Assembly (NCBI RefSeq): GCF_963678635.1
Contig: NC_087069.1
Location: 13,110,651-13,174,650 of the forward strand
DNA length: 64,000 nucleotides
Source: Symsagittifera roscoffensis
Lineage: Eukaryota > Xenacoelomorpha > Acoela > Convolutidae
Direction of reading: 5' to 3'
Both the position numbers and the translations under genes were made by a program. This document shows, piece after piece, positions 37,603-50,200 of this stretch; position 1 is the first letter of the stretch, and the number at the start of each line of letters is the position of its first letter. The notes beneath the pieces are model-generated. The model was not told where the DNA came from and did not search any database. It was given only the letters and a program-made list of their open reading frames with translations.

Positions 37603-38760
37603 CCCGCACTGACAAAAATGGTTTCCGGTCGACTTAAATTGATTTTAAATCGATTTTAAATCGATTCAAATCGATTAACCATGTACATTTTAGGAATTTA
37701 AATGGATTTTGAATCGATTTAAATCGATCTTTTTGAAAATTTTAAATCAATTTAAGTGTCTAAAAAATCGATTCAAATCGATTTCGATGGATTTTCCGAC
37801 TCACTAAAATCCATCCGAATCTCACTTAAATCCATCAGAATCTCACTTAAATCCGTTTTAAATCAATTTAAATCGATATTTTTGAAAATTTTAAATCAAT
37901 TTAAGTGCCTAAAAAATCAATTTAAACTGATTTCGATGGATCTTTATGCTAGCAAGGCATAAAAAAAACATACCCTTCAAAAGTTGCCGGAAACTTTTAT
38001 TCTCAATTTTTTAAAAGTAAACACTCAGGCCAGATATTGGAGAATTCAAAAAAATTATCCACATAAATCAGTTTCAAGCACGAAAAAAGGCAATGAAATT
38101 ATAGAAAATTGTTGTAAAACAGATTTTGCTAAGTCCTATGTAACAAACAAGAAAAAGATCAGAATAAATTAAAATTTGATCTTGTTAATATGCAATTATA
38201 TCATAGAAAGATATGATAATAAATCAGATTTTGGGCAAAACTTAAAAAACGAATCAAGAAAAGGGTTAATCTAGATCAGTTTTTGAACTCAAAATATTCA
38301 AGAAAATCAAAACATTTTATCGATATTTTGGTCTTTTTGTTTGGTCTTCTTTATGCTACAATACTCCATGGATGTAAAATAAAAACAATAGGCAATGAAT
38401 AAATGCAATCAAATTTCGAAACTGATAATCTCAAATGAAAAAAAAATTGATTGAATTCGATTTAAATCCGTTTTAATCCTTCAAAATTAAAAACAAAATC
38501 AGACTGGAAAAAATTCATTTAAATTGATTTAAAATCGATTTGGATCATTTTTTTTAAGCTGTGATTTAAGATCAATTTAAATTGATTTTAAATCAATCCA
38601 AATCAATCTTCATCTTTTTTGTTTTATCTTCGTACTTTTTCATACTGAAACCAATCTAAAATTAATCAACGTGCTTTTTTCATACTAAAATTGATCTAAA
38701 TTTAATCAAGTTACTTTTTTCATACTAAAATCGATCCTAATCCATTTTTGTTAGTGCGGG
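37603..38760. mobile_element. 1.16-kb non-autonomous TIR element with TA target duplication (Tc1/mariner-type)
   Basis: The left end cccgcactgacaaaaatgg (37,603-37,621) and right end ccatttttgttagtgcggg (38,742-38,760) are inverted repeats with one mismatch in 19. Both are flanked by TA (37,601-37,602 and 38,761-38,762), as in Tc1/mariner insertions. Both arms are filled with degenerate AAATCGATTTAAATCGATTT repeats (37,622-37,945 and 38,445-38,740), a largely self-complementary unit, around a ~500-bp centre. No transposase frame is present, so movement would need a helper in trans. Confidence 0.85.
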
Positions 38761-38762
38761 TA

Positions 38763-41130
38763 AAGTGTCTTGAAATTTTTTGTTTTCTGGTATACGGTCC
38801 AAATTGCCAAATGATTAAATGGGCTTCTCTTTTTGAGCTAAAATCTAATTTCCTTTTCGCTGGAAATACTTTCAAACATTAAGATTCAAAAAAGAAGATC
38901 AGTTTTGAAAAATTATCAAAATGAGCAGTTTTGTGCTGTGTAATAGAAACGATCATTAAAGCTAACCAACAAGAAGCAACCATTGAACAAATTCAAAATA
39001 AAGATCTCATCAGGATGAACACTTCAATGTTCCGATTGCACTTTGATTTATTGAAAAAAGTTAATGAATTTTGTTCATAATTCAAAAACGAAGACTTGAT
39101 TCGATATCCAAAAAAGTATAAGACCTGTGCTGGGCGGACTTTTTTCAAAAACAAATTTTATATTGGTAACCTGAATAGTTTGACGAAAATTTCTCAAACC
39201 AAATGTTAAATTTATAGTTGAACGCTCATTTGAACGCTTTTTCCAGGTGCGTATTTTTGTAAATTGAGGATGTTTAAAATTTTTAACTCTGAGACAATTT
39301 ATTTAACGAGATTTGACCTTTTAACGCATAAGCTGCAATTTGATTACGGCTCAGAGAAAAGTTCACATCTAATAAGAAATCCAGAATTCAGTTCTTTAAA
39401 GAAATCTAGTCAAAAGTAGTAATATGGAGACAAAATTGTCCACCTGTTGTGATTTCGGGGATGTTCCATTAAATCAAACTCGGTTAAAAAACGCTTGATT
39501 CACACTAGGGAATTGTCTGAATGATTTGCACTAAACTGAAAAAAATGTTTTCTCATACAACAAACCAATGGTGGAATGTTATGATCTTCTACTGTGTATT
39601 CCCAGTAAGAAACTGAGTTTGAACAGATCCAATAATGAACTAAGCAGAAATATTTCAATAAAAAATTGGTACATGGATGGCGTTGATGATGAGAATTGAT
39701 CGGTCACTGTTTTTTCTAGAAATGTGAGATCAAAAATCAAACAGATTCAGAATCATCATATAGTTTCCATTTGGAGGTTTGAAGATATACGAAATAGAGA
39801 GAATACTGAAAATTGCATAGAAAATTTCTATTTGAATGAGCTTTTACAAACAACGTGGGGTCTTAATACACAAAAGAAAACCACTGGTTTGACAATTGCT
39901 ACATATGAAAAAGTTTTAAATTTTAATTTCTTGTTCGACTCTTGTTTTATGATGATTGAAATTAAGGTGGAGCAAGAAATTCGGTTTCTTGTCAGCAAAC
40001 TGTTAAAAACGAGTTGTAGACAAAAACAAGGTTAGTTTGTTATCTACATTGTATCTACACGCATGATTTTGTTTATACTGTCTTGAAACTCAGTTGGTCG
40101 GCGAGGTGTTGGAAAAGGTACTAATTGAAAATTGAAATACGTAGAGTTGCTCCAATGGACTTAGAAATTATTCTTGAGATGTATTTGACAAAACAAAAAA
40201 CCTATCCAGAAAACTCTTACCATCGAAATTATATTCGAGCAGTGTGTTCTTTGTTTTTTTTTCTTGAAAAAAAACGATGAAATTATGATATTGTCAATAA
40301 ATTTAGACAAAGTTTTTTTTTGCTCAGACAATTCTTCATTCGAAAATACTTGAATCTTTCAAAATCATGCAGACTGCATGCAAGTTTATACGTTCATGCT
40401 GGTTTTGTTCACAAAACTTACAACACTGGTGCCACCTATGCAGAAAAAACATTTAGAGCAAGAAAAAACTAAACACCTGTGCACTTAAAACATAATATTA
40501 CAAAGAAGAAACTAAAAAAAGTACCTTAACATTGACACCAAACCCGCATTTATTAAAAACTGCATAAAATGCTTTAAAAATAAGTCTCACCCGTCTTCAA
40601 AAAGCTTAAAAAAGCAGATCCAAATTTTCAAAAACGAGTAGAAAAAATAAAACTGGCAAAATAGTAATAAAACTGGAAGAAACGTCACATATGAAACAAC
40701 ACTAAGTACCAAAAATGTTGCAAAGCCAAGATTCACGAGTAAACCAGTTAATACAATCAGATATGGATTTGATCAGACCAAATCACAAAAATTCTCAACA
40801 CCTATGATTAGTCCACATATTAAAGGTTAATAAGTCATGAACAACAAAACAACAAATGTGACAACAATATCAGAGTAGAGATACCAGTTAAATAACAACG
40901 AATAGTGCAATTATTCTTAAAGCAAGGGAAAAATTGAAACTGTTGAAATCGATCTCAAGACAGAAAAAAATTATTTACCAAAACAACAAGCGAATTTAAG
41001 ATCTCAAGAAAAAAACTCAGTTAGTCACGAATAGATAAAATAGGAACGTTACTGATGACTTTTTATGAAATACAATGCGAAAACCCAAATATATGGAATG
41101 TGAAATATATATACTTGTGGTACCTGATTA
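38763..41130. other. Host or decayed DNA, no gene supported
   Basis: A 103-codon open stretch at 39,724-40,035 follows a candidate acceptor (ttttttctag, 39,720) but has no recognisable domain. From about 40,450 the + strand becomes A-rich like retroelement coding DNA, probably the start of the decayed copy seen more clearly at 41,140. Confidence 0.35.
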
Positions 41131-41139
41131 TAATTTTGT

Positions 41140-41560
41140 TTGGTTTCAAAAAAAAAACTAAAACACAGCCAAATACAAAGTTCTTTCACATTTTCAATGG
41201 TCGGAACAACAAAAAACCAGCCACCTGATTTAAAAATAATTTTCTTATACCAGGTTCAGACTCAGAACAAAGAATTAAAATCATCGCGTCTTGAAATGAT
41301 AAACAAAACCAAACCGAAATATAATCAAGCAAAACCTAACATCCAGGTTAGCAAGCGCACATCAATCAAGTTACATGCAATTACAAAAATCAAATAGATC
41401 TTTCACCAACATAACAATGCTAAATCAAAAATATATCAATCTCGATTTCTGAAAAGTTTCGATTGAACAACTTTAACAGTTATCCGCAAACAATAATAAT
41501 CAAAAATTTTCCAAGAAACAATAAATCCTGCAAATCAGCCACATTGACACTATAAAGTTA
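41140..41560 (+). pseudogene. Retroelement protease remnant next to the intact element
   Basis: The stretch ccagccacctgatttaaaaa followed by ggttcagactcagaacaaag aligns to the intact protease around the catalytic Asp-Ser-Gly codons at 47,884. The 41,440-41,540 part resembles the segment after the protease (about 48,230-48,320). An older relative therefore lies immediately 5' of the young copy. Confidence 0.55.
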
Positions 41561-42098
41561 CATTTTTTAATAATTCTCTACAAAAAGTAAGACTGCCAAA
41601 AAGATTAATTGGATAGTATGAAAGCATTGTAATTTTTGCTTAGAACCCAGAAAAAGCATTCAAGTTGAATTCTTTGTTTTGCAACTACAACCTGTTAGTA
41701 CAAAAATCTGTGAATAATTGTTGTCAATTATAAATCAGTCAATAATTTTTTTACAAAACGAAACAAATTAAAACCAGGAGCTTTCACAATAACACCATGT
41801 TTTAAACTAAAATTTTGATTTCAAAAACTGGCTGTTGAAAAAAAAATTCTTATCAATCTTCGATTTTTTTTTCGAAATGTAATCAACAAGGGTTCAAAAA
41901 CGAAGCGGAAATACTTCTAAAACATACAGACGTCTATAAGAAATCAAATTGAATTGAAAAAAAAAATTGATAATCATTTTCTTCTATCATTAAAACTGTG
42001 TCGAAAGCTCAAGAAACAACTAGCAAACAAGTTAAGCGTGATATCAACAATTAAGTAAAAGGACTTCTAGAATTAAAAGAAAAAGACGAATTGACAAC

Positions 42099-42506
42099 TG
42101 GAACCTGATCTAAACTATATTTTATGATTGGATAAATTAAATGTTTTACCAATGTAAAGTATTTAATATTAACCAATCATGATCCATCTAACTAACAACC
42201 CACTTATTTGTAAGTGCTGAAGTTACTTGTAATTTCAGCACCAGAGAGATTTGAATTTAACTTAGAAATTAGTTGGACTCTCCCGAGCACTTCAGCAGCC
42301 GCAATAAACCAGTATACCCTAGATCTATTGAGCCTAGCAGAGACTAGTTAAACAACCTGAGACTAGATAGTATAAGAGTAAGATTAGGATCGGTATTAGA
42401 CTAAGAAGTTGCACGAATCTATCCGGCCGAAAATAAGATAGCGTGACGAGCAGACGGTGTACCCTATCCGAAATTACTCTATGAGTTAAACCTCGGTCTT
42501 AACTCA
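42099..42506 (+). repeat. 5' LTR (408 bp)
   Basis: Begins TGGAACCTG and ends GGTCTTAACTCA. An AATAAA lies at 42,303-42,308, a plausible poly(A) signal. No strong TATA box. It differs from the 3' LTR only near 42,383 (gatta vs gaata) and 42,499 (ctta vs ccta). Confidence 0.97.
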
Positions 42507-42508
42507 TC

Positions 42509-42526
42509 TGGTGCGACCATAAGTCT
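42509..42526 (+). promoter_or_regulatory. Primer-binding site
   Basis: TGGTGCGACC... begins 2 nt after the LTR, as expected for pairing with a tRNA CCA end. The implied tRNA 3' end is GGTCGCACCA; I could not assign it to an amino acid. A gtctcgaacaagacc segment just downstream is conserved in the decayed copy at 867-882. Confidence 0.75.
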
Positions 42527-43757
42527 CGAACAAGACCTTATTAGATTAGAATTAACCAAAATTAGATTAGAAATTAGACAAAAACATTTACAAAATGTTA
42601 TACGACAATAATTTAATTGAAATGTCTCTCCGACTCAATAGATCCGAGCCAATATTCCGAACCATAATAGAACTACCCGGAATTGGAAGAAGACATCGAA
42701 CCAAAGACGACATACGACAAAGTAGAAACTTGCCGTATAGTTACATGATAGTTCGGCAAAAGCCAGAACAAACTTTTATATTTCGAATACTACTTGCAAT
42801 GAATTTAGATTTCCATTTGCAAACATAAAACCTTGAAGAAAATCTTCAAAATCATTTCAGGCGCTAAACAAAATTAATATTATACAATAACGATTGATAA
42901 AAAGATCTAAGATCGTTTTCCTAAAATTCTGCAGTATTCTACAAAACATGTTTGAAAAATATTTATTGGAAAATAAAGATAAAAATTAGTAGCATGACAA
43001 TAAATGGTTAGTAATCATAAATCATCCTGTTGTCCCAGCTTCATCACCTAAAACATAACAGCAATCATCAACTCACTAACATCATAAAACACTAAATCTT
43101 TCCTTTACACAAATTTAAAACTTTATTAAAACTTAAAGTCACTTAATTTAAAAACAGATCATCAAGGCTTATCCTTGGATCTTAAATCATTTTCTACTTA
43201 ATTAAATTTCAAACTTGATCATCAAGGCTTATCCTTGGATCAAACAGAACAACTTTGTTCTCCCCCACCCACTTAATTAGTGTCTAACGACCTCAAACGT
43301 CGATTCACTACCCAACCCTTTCTAAAGACCTAAGACTAATAGAAATTTTTAAATAAAACTAATCATTCAAATTAGGATAAACAGTGAAGAACTTCGGTTA
43401 TTCATCCTTCACTTGATCCCCCCTCTTACCAGACCCAGGATAAATCTTAGACTTAGTAAGTTTAAAATAGTATCTAACGAACTACTCGCGTTCTAATTAT
43501 ACCTGAACCTTGTGGATCGATTTACTATTCTCCAACCCTTGAACACAATCACTACCCCTAAGTAAGATTAAGTAAGTTAACACCTTAGCTTATACTAGTC
43601 ACGAGAAAGTAAAAATCATTCTTCGGAATCGATATACTTTTCTCTCCAACCCTAAACAAATAGACCCAGGTTAAGCTAACCAAAAAATCGTAAGAACTAA
43701 CAGTTTAGGAAAATAGAAATCATTTAACAACCTTTTGCACCCGTCATCCTAAACCTT
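42527..43757 (+). other. 5' leader (~1.2 kb)
   Basis: Long untranslated leader with a 77-codon ORF starting at the first ATG (42,595-42,828, basic, unrecognised, possibly an upstream ORF or 5' exon). It also carries two identical 25-base hairpins and donor-like aagtaagattaagtaagtt at 43,559-43,580. A spliced subgenomic RNA could use such a donor to reach the 3' ORFs; this is inference. Confidence 0.5.
43157..43241 (+). promoter_or_regulatory. Two identical leader hairpins
   Basis: Identical 25-mers at 43,157-43,181 and 43,217-43,241 have a CAAGG-CTTAT-CCTTG stem-loop extended by GATC pairs. Spacing is exactly 60 nt. Related hairpins occur three times in the leader of the decayed copy (1,431-1,569). 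Their position between PBS and gag is where packaging or dimer signals of retroviruses lie. Confidence 0.7.
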
Positions 43758-44225
43758 ATGTCATTTAAAAACCTAGGGAATAAACAAACAATCGTTTTAC
43801 ACAATTGTGAAATAGATAACAAAAAATACGACCTTGTAATCACACCTCATACACAAACAGTTGGATACATTCGCACAAAACGACAAACACTAAAGAGAAA
43901 AATAATAACTAAACAAAGACAAATAACACGAAAAAGATTTTCAAAAAATCGAAACGCATTTTCAGAATCAGAAACCAACAGTTTAGACGAACTTTACAAA
44001 CTAAAAGAATCAATAGATAAAAATTACTCACAACACGATCAATTATATTTTTCTGACTCAGAAACAACTTCAAATTCATCACAAAGAGGAAAAAGAAGAA
44101 TAAAAAAACAGTACAAACACAAACCAGTACATCTATACAATTGGAATCAACCAATTCGACACATTAATAATTACATATTAACAGTCATTGAACGAAAAAA
44201 TGAGTTCAACACACACCCCAGGTGA
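43758..44225 (+). CDS. Small basic protein upstream of gag (155 aa)
   Basis: ATG at 43,758. The protein has two strongly basic clusters (Lys/Arg-rich around residues 39-64 and 109-119) separated by an acidic Ser/Glu stretch, the look of a nuclear or RNA-binding accessory protein. No domain is recognised. Its last 26 bases overlap the ATG of gag-pol at 44,200 in a +1 frame relationship. It could act as a regulatory protein or as an upstream ORF controlling gag translation. An N-terminal gag extension by frameshift is less likely because no slippery site is evident. Confidence 0.6.
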   Translation: MSFKNLGNKQTIVLHNCEIDNKKYDLVITPHTQTVGYIRTKRQTLKRKIITKQRQITRKRFSKNRNAFSESETNSLDELYKLKESIDKNYSQHDQLYFSDSETTSNSSQRGKRRIKKQYKHKPVHLYNWNQPIRHINNYILTVIERKNEFNTHPR

Positions 44226-47200
44226 CGAAACTCCAGATGATGATGAAATCTTTCCTTTTATAGTAGATGCAGATACTGATAGAGGACAACACATATTTTG
44301 TCAAAATTTACTCGTAAATTTATTTGAACCCGGAATCAGTCCATGTAAAACAGAGTTCCCCGATGTAAAAATCAAAAGACAAATCATAGATCACTATCTA
44401 AAAGATATATGCAACATAACACAACAGTATGGAATCTACTCTATAGAATTCACTTCCCCAAACCATAATAATAGAACATATACTATTCAAACAGACGACC
44501 TTGATTTAGAATTTTCAAAAGTTTTTTCAGAATATATAAAAGACATCCAATACCATAACTCACAAAGAGCAAACTCCATTTTCACCAATGAAGTTTTCGC
44601 AATAATATATAGTTATATTTCGATATTAGAAAATGAACTCCCATTAACAAATGTCTCACCGACAGAAACATCTAAACATCTAAGAGTACGACATGAAATC
44701 ACACTACTCTCTAGTTATTTAAACATCATTAAAGAAAATTTCACGAAAGACGACGTTTCACAACATACCAAACACGATTTACAAAAAATTTTAGCATGGT
44801 TCATCATAGATTATTTTACACACAATATTGATTTAATTGCACAAGCAAGAAAAAATTTTAGACCCCAAAATTCGAACGATGATACCGCTATCACAGAACA
44901 ATCAGATTATGTTTGGGACCCCGAATGGTCTCATCCCGCATTTATAAACTTTCCACAATCAATCTCAAGTCAAGAAATAGGTACAATATCGTACATAAGA
45001 GATTATGTAAGAGTAATACCATTAACAATTGATGCAACACCATTAAACTATAATACATTTTTACCCGATACACAAAATAATAGTTTAAACTCTACAGTTA
45101 TACACAATGAAAATCTCAATGGAACTAGGAATCTTACTCAACAAGATATCCAGACACCATCACACTTCATAAATGAAGAAATTGTACACACAACAACTAC
45201 ACAACAAAGTATTTCACCAATACGCCCAAATTTAACAACACCAAGAAATACAAATCCTTCACAAACACAGGTAACCTTACAATCAACCGTTAAACCTTCG
45301 GTTGCCCCTAAATATTCACATATGGATTACCAAACATACAAACCCATGACAATACCATCAAAAACACGCAAAACATTCACTAGAAACAACTTTGCAGACC
45401 ATAATTATAATTATACACATCCATCAAAAACAAATTATAAACCACAAAGAAATTTTAATCAATATACAAAACCTCGAAACTGGGATAACCCAACGGCCCA
45501 ATATAATTCCACAAATTTTCAACCAAATCCTCCACAGGATCGCAGTGAAAATTACCCATTTTTTCAACAAAATAAAAATAAAAAACAAACATCTTATCAA
45601 ATGGATTATTTATCCTCAGATGAAGATTTCTTACAACCAGATATATTTGCACCAAATACTCAAGAATATCGTAGACAAGGAATACAGAAAACACGTACAA
45701 ACCATAGAAATTTTTCTCCACAATCAATAGATGCACAATATCAACAACCAATTCAACAACAAAATCCAATTAATATACAATCTTTTCAACCAATTCAACA
45801 ACAAAATCCAATGACTACACACTCGTATCAACCATCACAAATGCAAAATGAAATACCACTCCCGTATTATCTTCAACAACATGAAATAACAAGAAACCAA
45901 CTTTCAAATTTTTCTCAAATGCCAAATGCAGCTGAATCATTACAAATGACAATGAATCCATACCTTATGGGTGGATCATCAATAACATCAAATAAACCCT
46001 TAATGGTTTTCACAGGAACAGACCCTGAATACTCTGTAGAAGATTACTTAAATGCAGTAACAGCAAATTTAATTTTAAATATTGGACCTGAACCAATTAA
46101 CACGCCACTACATCAAAACTGGATACATCGACGCACAGCGTTGATACAAACAACCTTAGATGGCGCAGCCCAAAAATGGTTTTCAGTACTACCTCAAGAA
46201 ATAAAATCAAACTGGAAAAGATTTACACAAGAATTTTCAAAAATGTTTGACTCCGAAAGAAACAAACAACAACAAAGAGTATTATGCAATGAAATTCGCA
46301 GATTACCAAACGAAACCATCAAGCAAATAGCAGTAAGAATCGAAACACTAGTTCGAAAAGCATATTCACTAAATACGCACGACTATAAAAACACAAAGAT
46401 GACAGAAATCTTAATGATGACCTTAACACCACAATTAAGGAAAATAGCAATAAAAAAGAGAGCATCACATCCTTCTTCAATTCGAGAACCCGATTTAGAT
46501 TTTAGAAAACTAGTAGACAAACTAGAACAAGCAGAAATCACAATGAAATTAGAAGAAACGGAAAATCTGAAATTACAATACGTTAACAAAATTGAAACGA
46601 CTTCCACTAATATTAATAATATACAGGAATCAGAAACAGATCTCGTTGAAAAAATCACTGAAATACTCAATATTTACGAAAAGAACCCGAACTTTAAAGG
46701 CAAACCATCTTTCAAAAAATGGTGTAATTATTGCCGACGATACGGACATAGTATTTCCGAATGTAGACAAAAACAACAAGATAGTCAAAATAAACCTCAA
46801 AAATACAAAGAACCAAATAAATCATTTTATCAATACATGAAAAAAGATCAAAACCTACCAAACAAAAATGTATACAGCAACAACAGTTCAGGAAAACCAC
46901 TCCCAAACAATACAAGCTATACAAGAAATCAATCTCCATATAACTCAAGTTATAGAGGAAGATCACCAGAACGAAGAAACACGTATAATTCATCACAAAA
47001 TCACTACAATAGACCGAATAGTCGAAATAACTACTCCAGATCAAATTCAAATACACAACGATTTGTTTCTAGATCTAATTCTCAATCAAGAAATAACTAT
47101 TATCCAAACAACCAATCACGAAATTCATCATACAATAGGAATAGAAACTACTCCTATAATCGAAACAGAAGTTATTCAAACAACCGAAACCAGAATTACC

Positions 47201-50200
47201 CGAACAACCGATCAAGGAATAACTCATATAATAGATCGAACTATAACAGACCAAACAATAATTACCAAAACAGATCGCGAAATAATTCACAAAACCGACA
47301 CCCAAGTTATAATAATCGCTATCGAAATTATTCCCAATCACCACACCGAAATAATAATCACTACAATAACTCTAATAATCGTCACAGAAGCAGTACACCT
47401 AAACATCAAAGACAAATCAATCAAGTACAAGCTAACCCAGAAACAACATCAGACCCTCCAGGTATTGATGACACAGTAACTGATACGTTACAACTCAATC
47501 AAATAAACTGTACATCATCAGATTCAGAAAGTGATACTGAAAACACTCTTGATATCAATATGATAAAAGTCGAAAATGACTATGAATCTGTCATATATGA
47601 ACAACCCTTTCCATCACATTTATATGAAAATCAATCACAAATTCTTCAAAATCATTACACTACACCCATAAATTCCACACCAACAACGCAAGAAACAAAT
47701 GCAAAAAATACTACAGAACAACCCAATCAAAATGTCAAAACAAAATGCTTGAATACAAACCATATCTACCAGAATATACAAAAAGAACAACCCAAAGAAA
47801 AAATTTGGACAATACCATTTCTCTTAGAAAGCTCAAGAAATAAAGAATTTCAACCACCAGACCTTGAAATAGATTTTTTAATTGATTCAGGAGCAGAATC
47901 AAACATAATAAACATTCCCACATGGAATGAAATAAAAATCTTACACCCAAAGCTAACACCTCTTGAAACCTCCAGCAAGCTAGCGACAGCACAAGGATCA
48001 ACATTGATAAACTACGGAAAAATCCAATTATTTCTCCTCCCTACCAGAACAATGGAGCAAAGCAAAATTCTAAACAAGCCATTTAAACAAATATTCCATA
48101 TCACTGATATTAAATATAATATCATTGGAATACCATTTATTTCGAAGTATATACCGACAATTAACATACTAAATAGTAAAATATTAATCAAAGATAAATA
48201 TACAAAAACAAAAGACACATCCTTAACATTTTTTCAAAGATTAAATAAACAACCACCATTCTTTTCAAAATTTTATCCGATATTTAATCAACAAAGAAAA
48301 CACCTGAAACCACTATCAGGAAACATATATAATTTTTCAATAAAACAAGTTCATCAATATGATAAAGAACAAAACAAACAAAAATTTTATATGTCAGATT
48401 TTGAATTCAAACCTATTCATAAATTTTTCAAAATCACAATCTCTTCAATAAAATATTTGAAAAATTCGAATTCAGATATTATTTCTTTACATGTTTATAA
48501 CAACACACCTTACCAAGTAACATTACCATTAGGACTTTTAGGATATTGTGAAACCAACGCTACAATATCACCAATACACGAAAAAGCCTATCGCGTAAAT
48601 AATATACTCCAATTACTAGATATTTGCCAATCTACAATTCTTAATGAACAATTATCTATAAACAATATAATAAGTAACGAAAACAGAAATACGGATTATT
48701 TCACAAAAACTCCATATTTCAAACCTACATTCAACATCAGTAACTACACAGAGAACCAACAGAAATTTTTAACAATGTTTAATTTCCAACATTCACAAAT
48801 AACACAAGACGAATTCGAAAAGTTAGCCAAACAGCTAATTAAATATTCATCAGTCTATGCAACATCAAAATTCGATGTTGGAAAAATCAGTTCATCACTA
48901 CATCTCCCATTAAAACCAGACGCAGTTTTCGAAAAACAGAGAGCAAGTAAAGTACCAATTCACTTACATGATAAAGTAAACAGATTACTCGATATTTTAG
49001 AGCAATACAACATTATATCACCAGTTAATAAAGAAGAACAACCAAAAGGCAACACATTCATCAACCCCGTTATCATTCTAGCTAAAGGAGAATCATTAAA
49101 AATCGTTCTCGATGCTAGATACCTCAATTCACTCATAGATGAATCAAAATGCAATTGGCCCATCGAACCAATACAAGTTATTTTAACAAAAATAAACGGC
49201 AAATACTTCACAACCGCCGACATGAATAGTGCATACAATCAAATGCCACTAGATGAACAATCACGACGTTTAACACAATTTGTTATCGGAAACCAACAAT
49301 ATGAATTCAACCGCTTATTCTATGGAATATCCATAGGACCAGCAGCATTTTCAGCTTTTATGAGCAAAATTTTTAGACCACTAATACTCAAGAAAAACGC
49401 AATCACCTATTTAGACGATGTTTTTATGCAATCACAAACAAAAGATGAAATGTTCAAAGTTTTAGAACAATATCATCAGATACTTCAGAACGAAAATCTG
49501 AAGGCCGCCCCCGATAAATCACACTTCTTTTTGACAAGAGTTAAATTCTTAGGACATAACATAGAAAGAAAAACAATCACTCCACTGAAATCACGCATTG
49601 ACGCTATTCAAAAACTTCAACCACCAACAAATAAAAAGAAAATCCAAGAATTCCTTGGAATGTTAAACTTTTTAAGTAAATATGTTTATAAAATGCAATT
49701 ATATCTACGACCATTTTACAACACCCTTAGACAACAAAATAATTTTGAATGGAATACAGAACATCAAGCACGATTCGAAGAAATAAAGAAACTTTTAACT
49801 GAACAAATTTCAAACACAATTCCAGACCCTGATCAACCATTTTATGCAATGTGCGATGCTTCGAACTTTGGCATCGGCGCAGCATTATTACAATCACATA
49901 ATGGTACAAATAAAATGAATCTCATATCAGCAAATTCTCGATTATTCACTCAAGCAGAGCTACGACTCTCAACTCTAATGAGAGAATGTACAGCCATAAT
50001 ATATACACTGACAGAATATGAATTTCTGATACTTGGATCAAAGCATCCAACAGTTTTATTCACAGACCACAAACCCATCATTTTTCTTTTCACACAGAAA
50101 TCTAACCCAAACCACCGAGTTTACAGATTTCAACTAATTCTAATGAAATTTCCAAACTTACATATAGTTTGGACTGCAGGAAAAAATCTTGCATTACCAG

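Noticed and set aside
39724..40035. 103-codon frame as a host exon
   Set aside because: An acceptor-like site precedes it, but there is no ATG, no clear donor and no recognisable domain.
42595..42828. 77-codon leader ORF as a real gene
   Set aside because: First ATG after the PBS and basic, but no match in the decayed leader and no motif. Mentioned under the leader only.
43909..44154. - strand hydrophobic frame opposite the 155-aa ORF
   Set aside because: Complement of a Lys/Arg/Asn/Thr-rich coding strand gives Phe/Leu/Val runs automatically. The same applies to many - strand frames under gag-pol and env.
44188..44199. Gag-pol start at 44,188
   Set aside because: The codon at 44,188 is TTG. 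The first ATG in frame is 44,200, which suits a eukaryotic message better.
46868..47479. 203-codon open frame inside gag in another phase
   Set aside because: It lies over the Asn/Arg-rich low-complexity segment, whose repetitive codons leave other frames open by composition. No supporting start context or homology.
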